Assembly (NCBI GenBank): GCA_963813435.1
Contig: CAWEYY010000003.1
Span: forward strand, 372,001-436,000
DNA length: 64,000 bases
DNA from: AC-32 sp963813435
GTDB taxonomy: Bacteria > Actinomycetota > Thermoleophilia > Gaiellales > Gaiellaceae
Reading direction: 5' to 3'
Shown in pieces: positions 17,229 through 25,759 of this stretch. The notes under the pieces are model-generated. The model saw nothing but the letters and a program-made list of their open reading frames with translations, was not told the origin of the DNA and ran no database searches. The position numbers and the translations under genes were made by a program. Position 1 is the first letter of the stretch; every line of letters starts with the position of its first letter.

Positions 17229-18059
17229 CTACGCCTGGCCGAAGACGAACGAGTCGCCGTTGACGCTCAGGCTGCGGAGGCGGGCCGTGAGGTCCGCCCC
17301 TCCGGTGAAGCCGGTCGTGACGTAGATGCCGCTCACCACGTCCGAGCCGTGGGCCGCGAGCACCGCCGCCCAGGACTGCTGGTCCGGGGGCACCCCGTCG
17401 CACGAGTCGTCGTCGTAACGCACGTCGTTCCCGACGACCTCGAACGTGTTGAACACGTTCTTGCTCGGGACCGTCGTCGCGCACTGAGTCGCGTCGAAGA
17501 TCACGTCGTCGTTGCCGCCGTTCAGGAAGATCCGCAGGTACGCCTCCCCGATCGGCGCGGTGTCCGCCGCGGAGTACATCACCGTGTACGAGAGCTGCGT
17601 GATCTGGTTGAGCGTGAGGCCGTTCGCCCCGTCGTACCGCACGGAGCCGCCCCAGGCGCCGCCGTCCGAGTACGGGCCGAACTGCACGCCGTCCAGTGAC
17701 GTAGCGACGCTCGCGTTCGTGCCGGAGAAGTCGCCGGTCAGCCGGAGCAGCCCCGGCGCCGGTGCGCCCTTGTCGCCCTTGTCGCCCTTGTCGCCCTTGT
17801 CGCCCTTGTCGCCCTTGGCGCCCGCGTCGCCCTTGGGACCCTGCGCACCAGCACGCCCTTGCGGGCCGCGGGCGCCGGTCTTCCCGTGGTGGCCCCGCAC
17901 CAGCGCCTTGCGGGCGGTGTCCGAGAGATCGGAGAGCGAGATCGCGCCTTTCTTGATCTGGCTGGACGACGTGATCACGTAGTGCTTGGCGGCAAATGCG
18001 CCGGAGGTGACCGCGAGCACTGCGACGAGCCCGGCGATCAGGGTGATTCCCTTCTTCAT
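17229..18059 (-). CDS. Secreted collagen-like (GXY repeat) protein
   Basis: A 276-aa exported protein. A signal peptide (residues 1-23, cut near AFA) precedes a short region with ISLSDLSDTARKALVRG, then about 14 G-X-Y triplets from GKTGARGPQG to five consecutive GDK triplets, and a globular C-terminal domain of about 170 aa with three or four Cys. It probably trimerises through the collagen stalk and is displayed or secreted. The C-terminal domain is not recognised. An AGAGGAA site precedes the ATG. Confidence 0.85.
   Translation of the reverse strand: MKKGITLIAGLVAVLAVTSGAFAAKHYVITSSSQIKKGAISLSDLSDTARKALVRGHHGKTGARGPQGRAGAQGPKGDAGAKGDKGDKGDKGDKGDKGAPAPGLLRLTGDFSGTNASVATSLDGVQFGPYSDGGAWGGSVRYDGANGLTLNQITQLSYTVMYSAADTAPIGEAYLRIFLNGGNDDVIFDATQCATTVPSKNVFNTFEVVGNDVRYDDDSCDGVPPDQQSWAAVLAAHGSDVVSGIYVTTGFTGGADLTARLRSLSVNGDSFVFGQA
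17770..17814 (-). repeat. 9-bp tandem repeat in collagen domain
   Basis: TTGTCGCCC repeats five times in a row, followed by one TTGGCGCCC variant, encoding the GDK triplets. Identical codons in every unit make length change by slippage likely, always in frame. Confidence 0.8.
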
Positions 18060-18211
18060 CGATCGTTCCTCTCTTATCCCAGGCCTTCACATTGCGACTG
18101 GCGGGAGCAGCGTTCGGCCCGGGATCTTGAGGCTGCTCTCGACAAGAACGACGGTAGCCCTACCCCGGCGGAGCCACAATGACCCGATGGGGTCGGTTCT
18201 GTGCGCGCGAA

Positions 18212-18235
18212 AAGGGCCAGCAATTGCGGGCCCTT
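18212..18235 (-). terminator. Hairpin beside degenerate tRNA fragment
   Basis: AAGGGCC and GGCCCTT form a perfect 7-bp stem with a 10-base loop. Its place relative to the tRNA-like fragment at 18238 matches the hairpins at 19646 and 28820, so it probably derives from a tRNA terminator. Confidence 0.5.
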
Positions 18236-18237
18236 CC

Positions 18238-18270
18238 AGCAGGGGCAGGATTTGACCTACGACCTCCGGG
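18238..18270 (-). repeat. Degenerate copy of tRNA-fMet 3' half (old att site)
   Basis: The + strand shows AGCAGGGGCAGGATTTG, a one-base gap, then ACCTACGACCTCCGGG, matching the 3' half of the tRNA at 28849-28922 with a few changes. The T-loop has lost a base and the anticodon half is missing, so it is not a tRNA. It marks the far edge of the oldest insertion. Confidence 0.6.
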
Positions 18271-18276
18271 CGTCGC

Positions 18277-19584
18277 CTACGTCCGAGCAGGCGGCACCAG
18301 TGGCACCTCCGCGGCAGACGGGGGAGGCTCCTTGCGCACGCGCTTCCACACGGCGTCGAGGAGCACCGCCAGAGCAGCAATCGCGACGATGGCCACGAAC
18401 GTTTCGGGCGCGTTGCGCAACGTGTCGACCGCGAAGAAGAGGAGCACGACGACCGTCGCCAACATGCCCGCGAGGACGATCGAGCCTCGGGCGCCGGTCG
18501 ACGACCGCAGCCGGTAGCCGGCCATGCCGACGAGCAGGAAGATCACGAGCGAGCAGGCGCTTCCCACTGAAGCAATCGCCGAGAGATCGACGAGGTTGGA
18601 GACGACGAGCACGATCGCGGCCGTGATCAGCAACCCGGCCTTCGAGCCAAGCGGCGAACTGCGTCCGAAGAAGGGTGGGAACTGGCCGACGTCGGCCAGC
18701 ATCGCAGTCAGGCCCGAGGACGCGTAGAGCGTCGCGTTCACCGACGATGCCGTGGCGAGCAGCGCGGCGACGGCCATGATCGTGAAGCCGGCGTCACCGA
18801 GGGTCGGTCGCGCCGCCTCCGCGATCGCGGTCTCGCCGTAGCCGACGACCTCGGTGACGGTGAGCGTGCCGAAGACGCCGAGCGCGATCAGGACGTACGT
18901 AACCGAAGTGACACCGAGTGCCAGGTACATCGCCTTCGGTAACTCGCGGGCCGGCTCGCGTAAGTCCCCGACAGCGAAGGTGATCACGCTGAAACCGAGG
19001 TAGGCGAAGAAGGTGAGAGCGACGCTGGCGATGATGTCCGAGACAGCCGGATATCCGCTGAAGGCGAGCAGGTGCGGGTCGATGTCGACGAGGGTCGCGA
19101 CGATGAAGACGGCGAAGACGGCGAGCAGGACAACCACGATCAGCGACTGGGCGCGGTCGACGAAACGGGCACCGATCAGGTTGATCCCAGCCATCGCGAC
19201 CACGATCACGGAGGTGAAGACGTTGTCCCAGCCGGCCGCGGCGTCGTTACCGATGAAGAGCGAGGTCGCGTAGCTTCCGAAGGCGACGGCCACCATCGAG
19301 CAGACGATCACGATCGCAGCGAAGTAACCGAGCCAGGAGGAGATCCCGACCAGCCGCCCGTTCCCGAACCCCTCGAGGAGGTACGCGATCAGCCCGCCCG
19401 AGGATGGATAGCGGACGCCCAGCTTGACGACGTTGTAGCCGAGCAGCGCGGCGACGATGCCGGCGAGCAGGAACGAGAGCCAGACCGCCGAGCCGGCGAC
19501 GGTACCGGCCTCGCCGAGCAGCGCGAAGATGCCGGCGCCGACCATCGCGCCGATGCCGAGAAAGGCGGCGCCGCGGACGCTCAT
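18277..19584 (-). CDS. APC-superfamily amino acid permease
   Basis: A 435-aa integral membrane protein with about 12 helices. The first helix has GIGAMVGAGIFALLGEAG, the conserved unwound substrate-binding motif of APC transporters; YPSSGG, FFAYLGFSVITFAVGDLREP and SSVNATLY also match. It imports or exchanges an amino acid or amine. It lies alone between two tRNA-fMet 3' fragments, so it is the sole cargo of the smaller inserted segment. Its stop lies 7 bases from the degenerate fragment. Confidence 0.85.
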   Translation of the reverse strand: MSVRGAAFLGIGAMVGAGIFALLGEAGTVAGSAVWLSFLLAGIVAALLGYNVVKLGVRYPSSGGLIAYLLEGFGNGRLVGISSWLGYFAAIVIVCSMVAVAFGSYATSLFIGNDAAAGWDNVFTSVIVVAMAGINLIGARFVDRAQSLIVVVLLAVFAVFIVATLVDIDPHLLAFSGYPAVSDIIASVALTFFAYLGFSVITFAVGDLREPARELPKAMYLALGVTSVTYVLIALGVFGTLTVTEVVGYGETAIAEAARPTLGDAGFTIMAVAALLATASSVNATLYASSGLTAMLADVGQFPPFFGRSSPLGSKAGLLITAAIVLVVSNLVDLSAIASVGSACSLVIFLLVGMAGYRLRSSTGARGSIVLAGMLATVVVLLFFAVDTLRNAPETFVAIVAIAALAVLLDAVWKRVRKEPPPSAAEVPLVPPART

Positions 19585-19645
19585 GAAACGATGTGCATGT
19601 CGTGGCTCTGCAGAAGTGGCAACCGGCGTGGTTCGCTCGATAGAG

Positions 19646-19668
19646 AAAGGCCCCGTTCAGGGACCTTT
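19646..19668 (-). terminator. Hairpin beside partial tRNA-fMet copy
   Basis: AAAGGCCCC and GGGACCTTT form a 9-bp stem with one mismatch around a five-base loop, in the position of a tRNA terminator for the partial tRNA copy. Confidence 0.5.
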
Positions 19669-19670
19669 CC

Positions 19671-19716
19671 AGTAGCGGGGGCAGGATTTGAACCTGGGAC
19701 CTCCGGGTTATGAGCC
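19671..19716 (-). repeat. Partial tRNA-fMet copy (candidate attachment site)
   Basis: Matches 28847-28892 at 45 of 46 positions, from the acceptor 3' strand through the T-arm and variable loop to the anticodon loop, then diverges. This is the classic scar of tRNA-targeted site-specific integration: the incoming element brings a replacement 3' half and the displaced one is left at the far end. Confidence 0.8.
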
Positions 19717-19910
19717 GCCTCGATTGCGCACACGCGTTCCGCCGTATTCCGCCGAAGTGCAGGCTCCGAGCCAGATTGGCCCACGGCCGTTGCATTTAGG
19801 CGGAACACGGTGACATCGCTGCGGAAGCTCACTGCTTGCAGAACGCTTGCAGCACCGAGTCGGCGTGGTGTGTTTCCCCTCTCAGGCCCATGTCCTCGCG
19901 TGTCGCGCAT

Positions 19911-21380
19911 TCAGCAACCGACGCGCAGCGGCAGGTCGTTCGGAACCTCGGCGAGGTCGACGAACTCGCGTGCGAATAGGCTGAAGCTGTCAACGTCCGC
20001 AAAGTTCGAGGCAAGTCCAAGCGATGCGCGGATGGCTCCACCAGAGGGAAGGCCGATCGCGTGCAGGTAGTCGTCGAGTGCCATCCCGTCGCCGAACTCG
20101 CCGCCAACCAGGGTCTCGCCCGAGATGGTGAACGCAACCTCGCCGGCGCCGGGGTTGCAGAAGCAGCCGGTGCGCAGCGAGATGTTGCGCTGGCGCGCGA
20201 CGCGGTCGACGTAGCGCTCGTCGACGATTCGCCCGTCAGGGTGGAGGAAGTTGAAGGCGATCGTGGCGCCGCGGCGCTCGAAGCCGCGGGGCCCGTAGAT
20301 GGTGGCCGCCGGGGCGCCGTCCGAGTGGCGGAGCGAGTCGAGCGCGTCGAGCAGCCGGCTGCCGAGCGCCTCAACGCGCGCGTGGATCGTCTCGATGCCG
20401 ACTCGCTCAAGCAGGCGGAGGCCGATCTCGACGGCGGGCAGGTTGAGGAAGTTGACGGTACCGTCCTCGAAGTGGGCCGCGCCGCGGGCGGATTGGTACC
20501 ACTCGCGCTGGACGAAGGCGGCAACGATCGTGCCACCCGAGAACCAGGGCCGTTCGAGCCCGGCGAGCGCTTCGCGGCGGGCGAGCAAGGCGCCGACGCC
20601 GGTCGGCCAACCGAACAACTTGTAGAAGGAGAGCGCGACGAAGTCGGGATGCCACCGGGAGAGATCGAGACGGTTGGTCGGCACGTAGGCGGCGGCGTCG
20701 AGGAGCACGTCCCAGCCCTGGGCATGGGCTCGCTCGATCCAGTCGAGTGGGTGCTGGACGCCGGAGAAGTTCGACTGGGCGGGGTAGGCGAACAGGTTGT
20801 GGTGCTCGCCCGAGACCTCGGTCAGATAGCGGGGCAGCAAGTGCTCGTCGACGCGTAGCTCGGGCGGCTCGCTCGGGACGTAGGTTGTCTCGGCGCCGCG
20901 GGCGCGGGCGAACTCCCGGATGCCGTTGACCGAGTTGTGGTTGTCGAAACTGAGCAGGAAGCGGCCGCCGGGCCGGAACGGGTAGGCCTCACCGATCAGG
21001 CGGAGCGCGCCGGTCGCATTCGGGGTGAAGATCGCGACGTACTCCTCGGGCGAGGCACGGAAGAACTCGAGCACCGCCTCGCGCGCCCGCTCAACCAGCT
21101 CCGTCATCGCGACCGAGGTCGGATTGACCGAGTGCGGATTGCCGAACACGCCCGCCCGCAGCAGCTCGAGGTGCTCGCTCAGCTGCGAGTCGGCGTAGAG
21201 GCCGGCGCCGGTGTAGTCGAGGTAGACGTGGCCGCCCGCGTCGAGGCGGGCGAAGTCGCTGCGGCGGAGCTCGTCGAGGATCGCGGTGTCGGCGTAGCGT
21301 GGGTGCGCGCGAGCGAACGCCGCCTCCCGCTCATCTACCGAGGCCGCGAACTTCGTGTCGAGAGGTGTCGACTGTGTCAC
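19911..21380 (-). CDS. Class-V PLP enzyme (cysteine desulfurase / Moco-sulfurase-like)
   Basis: A 489-aa aminotransferase class V protein. YLDYTGAGLY at the start, FTPNATGALRL, DAAAYVPTNRLDLS and the PLP-lysine in LSFYKLFGWPTGVGALL resemble the N-terminal domain of molybdenum-cofactor sulfurases. A Cys pair in TGCFCNPGAGE could carry persulfide. It may mobilise sulfur from cysteine, but the substrate is unproven. It starts with GTG and lacks a clear ribosome-binding site. It lies at the island edge, 100 bases past the OsmC gene. Confidence 0.8.
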   Translation of the reverse strand: MTQSTPLDTKFAASVDEREAAFARAHPRYADTAILDELRRSDFARLDAGGHVYLDYTGAGLYADSQLSEHLELLRAGVFGNPHSVNPTSVAMTELVERAREAVLEFFRASPEEYVAIFTPNATGALRLIGEAYPFRPGGRFLLSFDNHNSVNGIREFARARGAETTYVPSEPPELRVDEHLLPRYLTEVSGEHHNLFAYPAQSNFSGVQHPLDWIERAHAQGWDVLLDAAAYVPTNRLDLSRWHPDFVALSFYKLFGWPTGVGALLARREALAGLERPWFSGGTIVAAFVQREWYQSARGAAHFEDGTVNFLNLPAVEIGLRLLERVGIETIHARVEALGSRLLDALDSLRHSDGAPAATIYGPRGFERRGATIAFNFLHPDGRIVDERYVDRVARQRNISLRTGCFCNPGAGEVAFTISGETLVGGEFGDGMALDDYLHAIGLPSGGAIRASLGLASNFADVDSFSLFAREFVDLAEVPNDLPLRVGC

Positions 21381-21479
21381 GGTGGCGCCGCTGCCGATTC
21401 TGCACTCACGGGCGGGCGCAGGCCGCCGTTTCGTGCGAGCGCGTCGAGTTCGGCGAGGCCGCCAATCGGGCGTGCGGGC

Positions 21480-21956
21480 TCACGGCACCGGCGGGTAGTT
21501 GGCCTCGATCACGGTCTCGATCGGCAGGTCGAGCGAGGCGGAGACGAGGCAGGTCTGCTCGGCCTGCTCTGCCAGCCGGCGCGCCTGTGGCGCGTCGGCC
21601 GGGTCGGTCTCGACCGCGAGGCGCAGCGACAGGCGCGTGAAGCCGAAGCGGCCGTCGGCGCGTTTGCCGGCAACGCCGTCGCCCTCGATGGTCAGGCTGG
21701 TGTAGGCGAGTCCGGCCCGGGCCGCGAGGCCGGTGAAGGTGACGGCCAGACACGAGGCCGCGGCGGCGACGAAGAAGTCCTCGGGGCTCCAGGTCGTGGG
21801 GTCGTTGCCCCGGAACACAGGCGGCGCGGTGATCTCGATCGCCGGCTTGCCCTCCACCCGAGCTGCGACGCGCCGCTCCCCGAGCCACTCCACCTTGACC
21901 GGGAAGTGGAACTCCTTGGCGCGCACGGTCGGTTCCTTCTCGGTGGTCATGGCCAT
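21480..21956 (-). CDS. OsmC-family thiol peroxidase-like protein
   Basis: A 158-aa OsmC/Ohr-fold protein. The two redox cysteines lie in AAASCLAVTF (about residue 70) and EQTCLVSASLD (about residue 139), spaced as in OsmC-type hydroperoxidases. Related proteins reduce organic peroxides or act on persulfides. The ATG overlaps the thioredoxin stop by one base (TGATG), so it is translated from the same mRNA. Confidence 0.85.
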   Translation of the reverse strand: MAMTTEKEPTVRAKEFHFPVKVEWLGERRVAARVEGKPAIEITAPPVFRGNDPTTWSPEDFFVAAAASCLAVTFTGLAARAGLAYTSLTIEGDGVAGKRADGRFGFTRLSLRLAVETDPADAPQARRLAEQAEQTCLVSASLDLPIETVIEANYPPVP

Positions 21957-22519
21957 CAGTACAGGCGGGCGGCGAGCCGCCGCCGGTAGCGCACCGTCAG
22001 CGGGTGCTCGTTGCCGAGCTCGCCGAAGAGGCCGACGGTCAAGGTGATCAGCCGCTCGCGCTCGTCGCCCTCGGCAGCGGCGATGGCCTCGAGCAGCAAC
22101 TCGAAGGCGCGCTCGTGGTCGCCGTGCTCGAGCGCCTGCCGCACCACGGGCAGCTCGCCGGATCCGTTCAGCTCGGCGATCAGGCGCTCGCTCGCGGTTG
22201 GCCCGGTCAGCTGGTCGAGGAACTGCGCGACCGCCGCGGGCGGCCGGGCGCCGACGAACTCGGCCACGACCTCGCCGTTGCGGAACGCCTTCACCGCCGG
22301 GATGCCCTGGATCTGGTAGCGGAGCGCCAGCTCCTGGTTGGCGTCGACGTCGAGCTTGGCGAGCACGAACTCGCCCTGGCGCGCCTCTGCCTCCTGCTCG
22401 AGCACGGGACCGAGCATTCGGCAGGGGCCGCACCAGGCGGCCCAGAAGTCGACCACGACGGGCAGCTTGTTGGAGCGCTCGATCACCTCGCGCTCGAAAC
22501 CCTCGGTTGTCACATCCAT
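21956..22519 (-). CDS. Thioredoxin with C-terminal helical extension (CnoX/YbbN-like)
   Basis: A 187-aa protein: a thioredoxin domain with active site WAAWCGPCRM (about residues 26-35) and the cis-Pro in GIPAV, then about 75 aa of helices (ERAFELLLEAIAAAEGD...) like the TPR tail of YbbN. It probably reduces disulfides or persulfides of partner proteins in the island. It follows a GAGGAGGA site and is coupled to the OsmC gene. Confidence 0.88.
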   Translation of the reverse strand: MDVTTEGFEREVIERSNKLPVVVDFWAAWCGPCRMLGPVLEQEAEARQGEFVLAKLDVDANQELALRYQIQGIPAVKAFRNGEVVAEFVGARPPAAVAQFLDQLTGPTASERLIAELNGSGELPVVRQALEHGDHERAFELLLEAIAAAEGDERERLITLTVGLFGELGNEHPLTVRYRRRLAARLY

Positions 22520-22545
22520 GCTTTCTTGGTCCTCCTCGTGTTCGT

Positions 22546-22764
22546 TCAGTGCGGGAGCGGAGTGCGACCGCGCGTGTTCAGGCGGAGCAGCGTGTACAGG
22601 GGGCAGAAACCGACCGCGCTCGTGGCGAGCATGACCGCCGCCAAAGCGAACAGCAGGATCCCGGCGATCGAGCCGGCACCCAAGACGATCGCGAGGATGA
22701 TCGCGACCGGCGCGACCACAAAGCCGCGCAGCCCGCGATCGAGGTTGCTCATGTTGCGGGACAT
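22546..22764 (-). CDS. DUF2892 small membrane protein (YgaP tail-like)
   Basis: A 72-aa protein with two hydrophobic segments, beginning MSRNMSNLDRGLRG and containing FCPLYTLLRLNTRG, the hallmark of the DUF2892 module fused to rhodanese in YgaP-type proteins. Here it is separate; a stand-alone rhodanese lies elsewhere in the island. The Cys in FCPLY is conserved in the family. AAGGAGGTCGGAG precedes the ATG. Confidence 0.85.
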   Translation of the reverse strand: MSRNMSNLDRGLRGFVVAPVAIILAIVLGAGSIAGILLFALAAVMLATSAVGFCPLYTLLRLNTRGRTPLPH

Positions 22765-22771
22765 CTCCGAC

Positions 22772-22837
22772 CTCCTTGCGGTAGAAGCTCCTTCGTGCTA
22801 TACAACTCTACAACTATTTCGTTTATTCCGCAAGGAG
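22772..22837. promoter_or_regulatory. Divergent control region of arsR-MMPL and thioredoxin operons
   Basis: Two 10-base arms, CTCCTTGCGG (22772-22781) and CCGCAAGGAG (22828-22837), are exact inverted repeats and include both ribosome-binding sites. Between them TACAACT occurs twice, 8 bases apart (about 22801-22815). ACAACTA is shared with the second arsR promoter, so it may be the ArsR operator half-site. Confidence 0.5.
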
Positions 22838-22844
22838 ATGAGAG

Positions 22845-23186
22845 ATGACGCTTCCCCATCCGCTCCCCGATGACCTGGTCGAGCTGATCGCCCGCCGCTT
22901 CCGCGCGATCGCCGAGCCGATGCGGATCAAACTGCTCGACCGGCTCCGCGACGGCGAGGCCACCGTCAGCGAGCTCTCCGAGGCGGTCGGCGCCTCACAG
23001 CAGAACGTCTCCAAGCACCTGGCTGTCTTGGCCAACGCTGGGATCCTCGGCCGACGCAAGGACGGCAACCACGTCTACTACCGCATCGTCGACGAGGGCG
23101 TGCTCGCGCTCTGCGAAGACGTCTGCGGCTCCGTCCAGCAGCAGCTGCGCAGCCTGAACGAGCTCGTCAGCGGTGCGAGCCGGTGA
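22845..23186 (+). CDS. ArsR-family repressor with C-x3-C pair
   Basis: A 113-aa winged-helix regulator. ARRFRAIAEPMRIKLLDRL leads, the recognition helix is in SQQNVSKHLAVL, the wing is KDGNHVYYRIVD, and the last helix has LCEDVCGS. The two cysteines four apart could bind metal or form a disulfide or polysulfide bridge. With SQR, rhodanese and TusE nearby, sulfide or persulfide sensing is a reasonable inference. AAGGAG lies before the ATG. Its stop overlaps the MMPL start (GTGA). Confidence 0.87.
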   Translation: MTLPHPLPDDLVELIARRFRAIAEPMRIKLLDRLRDGEATVSELSEAVGASQQNVSKHLAVLANAGILGRRKDGNHVYYRIVDEGVLALCEDVCGSVQQQLRSLNELVSGASR

Positions 23187-25402
23187 CGGTCGTCGACGCG
23201 CCGATCCGGGTCTCCGCACCCGCGCCCGAGCGCCCGGAGGCGGTCGGCCCGATCGGGAGGCTGGGCCGCTGGGCCGCCGATCACGTCCGTGCCGTGGCGA
23301 TCGCCTGGGCGATCCTCGCCGTCGCGCTCGGCCTCTTCGCGCCGAAGGTCGAGACCGCCCTCTCGGGGGCCGGCTGGCAGGCGAACGGCTCCGAGTCTGT
23401 CCAGGCACGCGCGCTCATCCAGCGGAATTTCGGCGGCCTCTCAAGTTCGGCGCTGATGGTCGTCGTCCACTCGCAGCAGCTCACTGCGAGCGACGCTGGC
23501 TTCCGCGCGACGGTCGCTCGTGTCGAGCGGGTTCTGCGCGCGAACTCCCACATCCGCTCGATCGTGCCACCGCACGCGGGCTCGAGTATTTCTGCCGACG
23601 GACACACCGCGGTCGTGATGGCGGGCGCCAACGGGGATCCGACCGCGATGGTCGCCGCCGCCGACACGCTCAAGTCGAGGCTCAAAGGCGCCGGCACGTC
23701 CGCGGTCGCCGTCTCGCTCACCGGCGCCTCCGGGATGTGGAGCGACTTCAACACCGCCAACCGCAACGCGATGCTGAAGTCGGAGCTCTTCTCCTGGCCG
23801 GTGACGATGGCGATCCTCGTGCTCGCCTTCGGTGCCCTCGTCGCGGCCGGGCTGCCGCTGCTACTGACGATCCTCGGCCTCGTCGCCTCCGCCGGCGCGC
23901 TCGCGCTGCTTACGCACGGCTTCGAGATCTCGATCTGGGCGATGAACTTCGCGCTCATGTTCGCGCTCGCGCTCGGGATCGACTACGCACTCTTCATCGT
24001 CCACCGCTTCCGCAGCGCCTTCTTCGGCTCCAAACTCTCTGCACGCGACGCCGTCGCGGTGACGATGGACACCGCCGGCAAGGCCGTCCTCTTCTCCGGC
24101 CTGACCGTACTGATCTCGCTCTCCGCGGTGATGCTCGTCCCCAGCCCCGCCTTCCGCTCGATGGCGCTCGGGATCATGCTCAGCGTCCTCTTCGTGCTCG
24201 CCGCCACCCTGACCCTGCTGCCGGCGGTGCTGGCGAAACTCGGGCCGAAGGTGGACGCGCTCCCGCTCAGATGGGTGCACTCGGGCGAGCACCGCTCCGC
24301 ACGCTTCGCCCGCTGGGGCGAGCGGCTCTGGCGCCACCCTCACCTCTACGGGCCCGCCGCAACCCTGATCCTGGTGCTGCTCGCGCTCCCCATCATCGGG
24401 CTCAAAACCGGCATGCCCTCGATCAAGGTCGTCCCCAGCCATGACGGCTCCAGGGTCGGCTACACCCAGGTACAGCAGGCCTTCGGCGCGGGCGCCCCCG
24501 GCGCGCTCCAGATCGTCGCTCCACAGCGCGACGCGGCCGCCGTGTCGGCCGTCGCCCGCCGCGATCCCGGCATCGCCCGCGTCTCACCCGCCCAGCCCGG
24601 CGCGAACCGGCTCGCGCTGATCCAGGCAGTTCCGGCGACGGATCCTTCGACCTCGGCGACCGGGCGCACGATCGACCACCTCCGTTCCGAACTTCCGGCC
24701 GGCGCGCTCGTCGGCGGCGCCGCCGCCGAGAACCACGATCTCGAGCATGCACTCGCCGCCAGGACGCCGCTCGTGATCGGCGTCGTGCTCGCGCTCGGCT
24801 TCCTGCTCCTCCTGGTCGCGCTGCAGGCGCCCCTGATCGCGGCGCTCGGCGTCCTCACCAACCTGCTCGCGACCGGCGCTGCCTTCGGGATCGCGCGGCT
24901 GATCTTCCAAAACGGCCACGGCGCGGGCCTGCTCGGCTTCGAGTCCCAGGGCTTCCTCGATGCCTGGGGGCCGGTCTTCTTCTTCGCGATGATCTTCGCG
25001 ATCTCGATGGACTACACCGTGTTCCTGCTCTCCTCGGCCAAGGAACACTTCGACCGTTCCGGCGATCCCCGCGAGGCAACGATCGGCGGGCTCGCCCACT
25101 CCGGCCGCGTCATCTTCGCGGCCGCCGCCGTCATGGTCGCCGTCTTCTTCACCTTCGCCCTCTCCGGACCGCTCCCACCCAAGGAGATGGGCGTCATCCT
25201 CGGCATCGCCGTCTTCCTCGACGCGATGCTCGTCCGGTTGATCCTGATCCCTACCCTACTTCGTGTCTTCGGCCGCCACGCCTGGGCGCTGCCGCGCTGG
25301 CTCGACCGGATCCTGCCCGACATCAGGTTCGGCCACGGCCAGGATGCGGCGGGGCTCGGCGTGGAGCTCGTTCCGGTACGTGAGCCGACGCCCAATCCCT
25401 AG
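23183..25402 (+). CDS. MMPL-family RND transporter
   Basis: A 739-aa membrane protein with the MMPL two-fold plan: helix 1 near residues 35-53, a periplasmic domain, a helix bundle with LGIDYALFIVHRFR, a second periplasmic domain, and a bundle with FAISMDYTVFLLSSAKE. The Asp-Tyr motifs are the proton-relay signatures. Cargo is unknown; location between an ArsR regulator and a rhodanese suggests export linked to sulfur or oxidative stress. The GTG start overlaps arsR. Confidence 0.88.
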   Translation: MTVVDAPIRVSAPAPERPEAVGPIGRLGRWAADHVRAVAIAWAILAVALGLFAPKVETALSGAGWQANGSESVQARALIQRNFGGLSSSALMVVVHSQQLTASDAGFRATVARVERVLRANSHIRSIVPPHAGSSISADGHTAVVMAGANGDPTAMVAAADTLKSRLKGAGTSAVAVSLTGASGMWSDFNTANRNAMLKSELFSWPVTMAILVLAFGALVAAGLPLLLTILGLVASAGALALLTHGFEISIWAMNFALMFALALGIDYALFIVHRFRSAFFGSKLSARDAVAVTMDTAGKAVLFSGLTVLISLSAVMLVPSPAFRSMALGIMLSVLFVLAATLTLLPAVLAKLGPKVDALPLRWVHSGEHRSARFARWGERLWRHPHLYGPAATLILVLLALPIIGLKTGMPSIKVVPSHDGSRVGYTQVQQAFGAGAPGALQIVAPQRDAAAVSAVARRDPGIARVSPAQPGANRLALIQAVPATDPSTSATGRTIDHLRSELPAGALVGGAAAENHDLEHALAARTPLVIGVVLALGFLLLLVALQAPLIAALGVLTNLLATGAAFGIARLIFQNGHGAGLLGFESQGFLDAWGPVFFFAMIFAISMDYTVFLLSSAKEHFDRSGDPREATIGGLAHSGRVIFAAAAVMVAVFFTFALSGPLPPKEMGVILGIAVFLDAMLVRLILIPTLLRVFGRHAWALPRWLDRILPDIRFGHGQDAAGLGVELVPVREPTPNP

Positions 25403-25412
25403 GAGGAGGCCA

Positions 25413-25751
25413 GTGCGACTCTTCAAGCGCCCGAACCAGATTGAGCCGACGCGCGCGGCGGCGCTGCTCGAGCGCGGCCAGGTGGTCGTGCTCGACGTGC
25501 GCGAGACGATCGAATGGAAAGCGGGGCGGATCCCCGGGGCGCTGCACATCCCCCTCGCGCACCTCCCCTCTCGACGGCGCGAGCTTCCCCGTGATCAGAC
25601 GATCGTCACCGTCTGCCGCAGCGGCCACCGCGGCGGCTTTGCAGCCCGCGGGCTGCGACACGCCGGCTCCCGCGTCGAGAACCTCGATGGCGGCATGAAG
25701 GCCTGGACTCGCGCGCGCCTGCCGCTCGACCCGCCCGGCCGGGTGCTCTGA
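25413..25751 (+). CDS. Single-domain rhodanese (sulfurtransferase)
   Basis: A 112-aa rhodanese domain: VVLDVRETIEWKAGRIPGA, HIPLAHLP and the active-site loop VCRSGHRGG with catalytic Cys, ending ENLDGGMKAW. It transfers sulfane sulfur between thiols. Start GTG 25413 follows AGGAGGAGG at 25401-25409. It ends the arsR-MMPL-rhodanese operon. Confidence 0.9.
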   Translation: MRLFKRPNQIEPTRAAALLERGQVVVLDVRETIEWKAGRIPGALHIPLAHLPSRRRELPRDQTIVTVCRSGHRGGFAARGLRHAGSRVENLDGGMKAWTRARLPLDPPGRVL

Positions 25752-25759
25752 GCCGGTGA

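Larger units (their letters stand above)
19585..19910. other. 326-base intergenic region with att copy
   Basis: Holds a terminator-like hairpin (19646-19668) and the partial tRNA-fMet copy (19671-19716). I see no gene and no integrase remnant in the rest. Confidence 0.6.

Noticed and set aside
18238..18270. Functional tRNA near 18.24 kb
   Set aside because: The T-loop lacks a base and no anticodon stem-loop or 5' half can be found.
19671..19716. Second functional tRNA-fMet gene
   Set aside because: Only the 3' half is present; the D-arm and 5' acceptor strand are missing.
19717..19910. Integrase end beside the partial tRNA copy
   Set aside because: No frame here encodes the tyrosine-recombinase R..HxxR..Y pattern.
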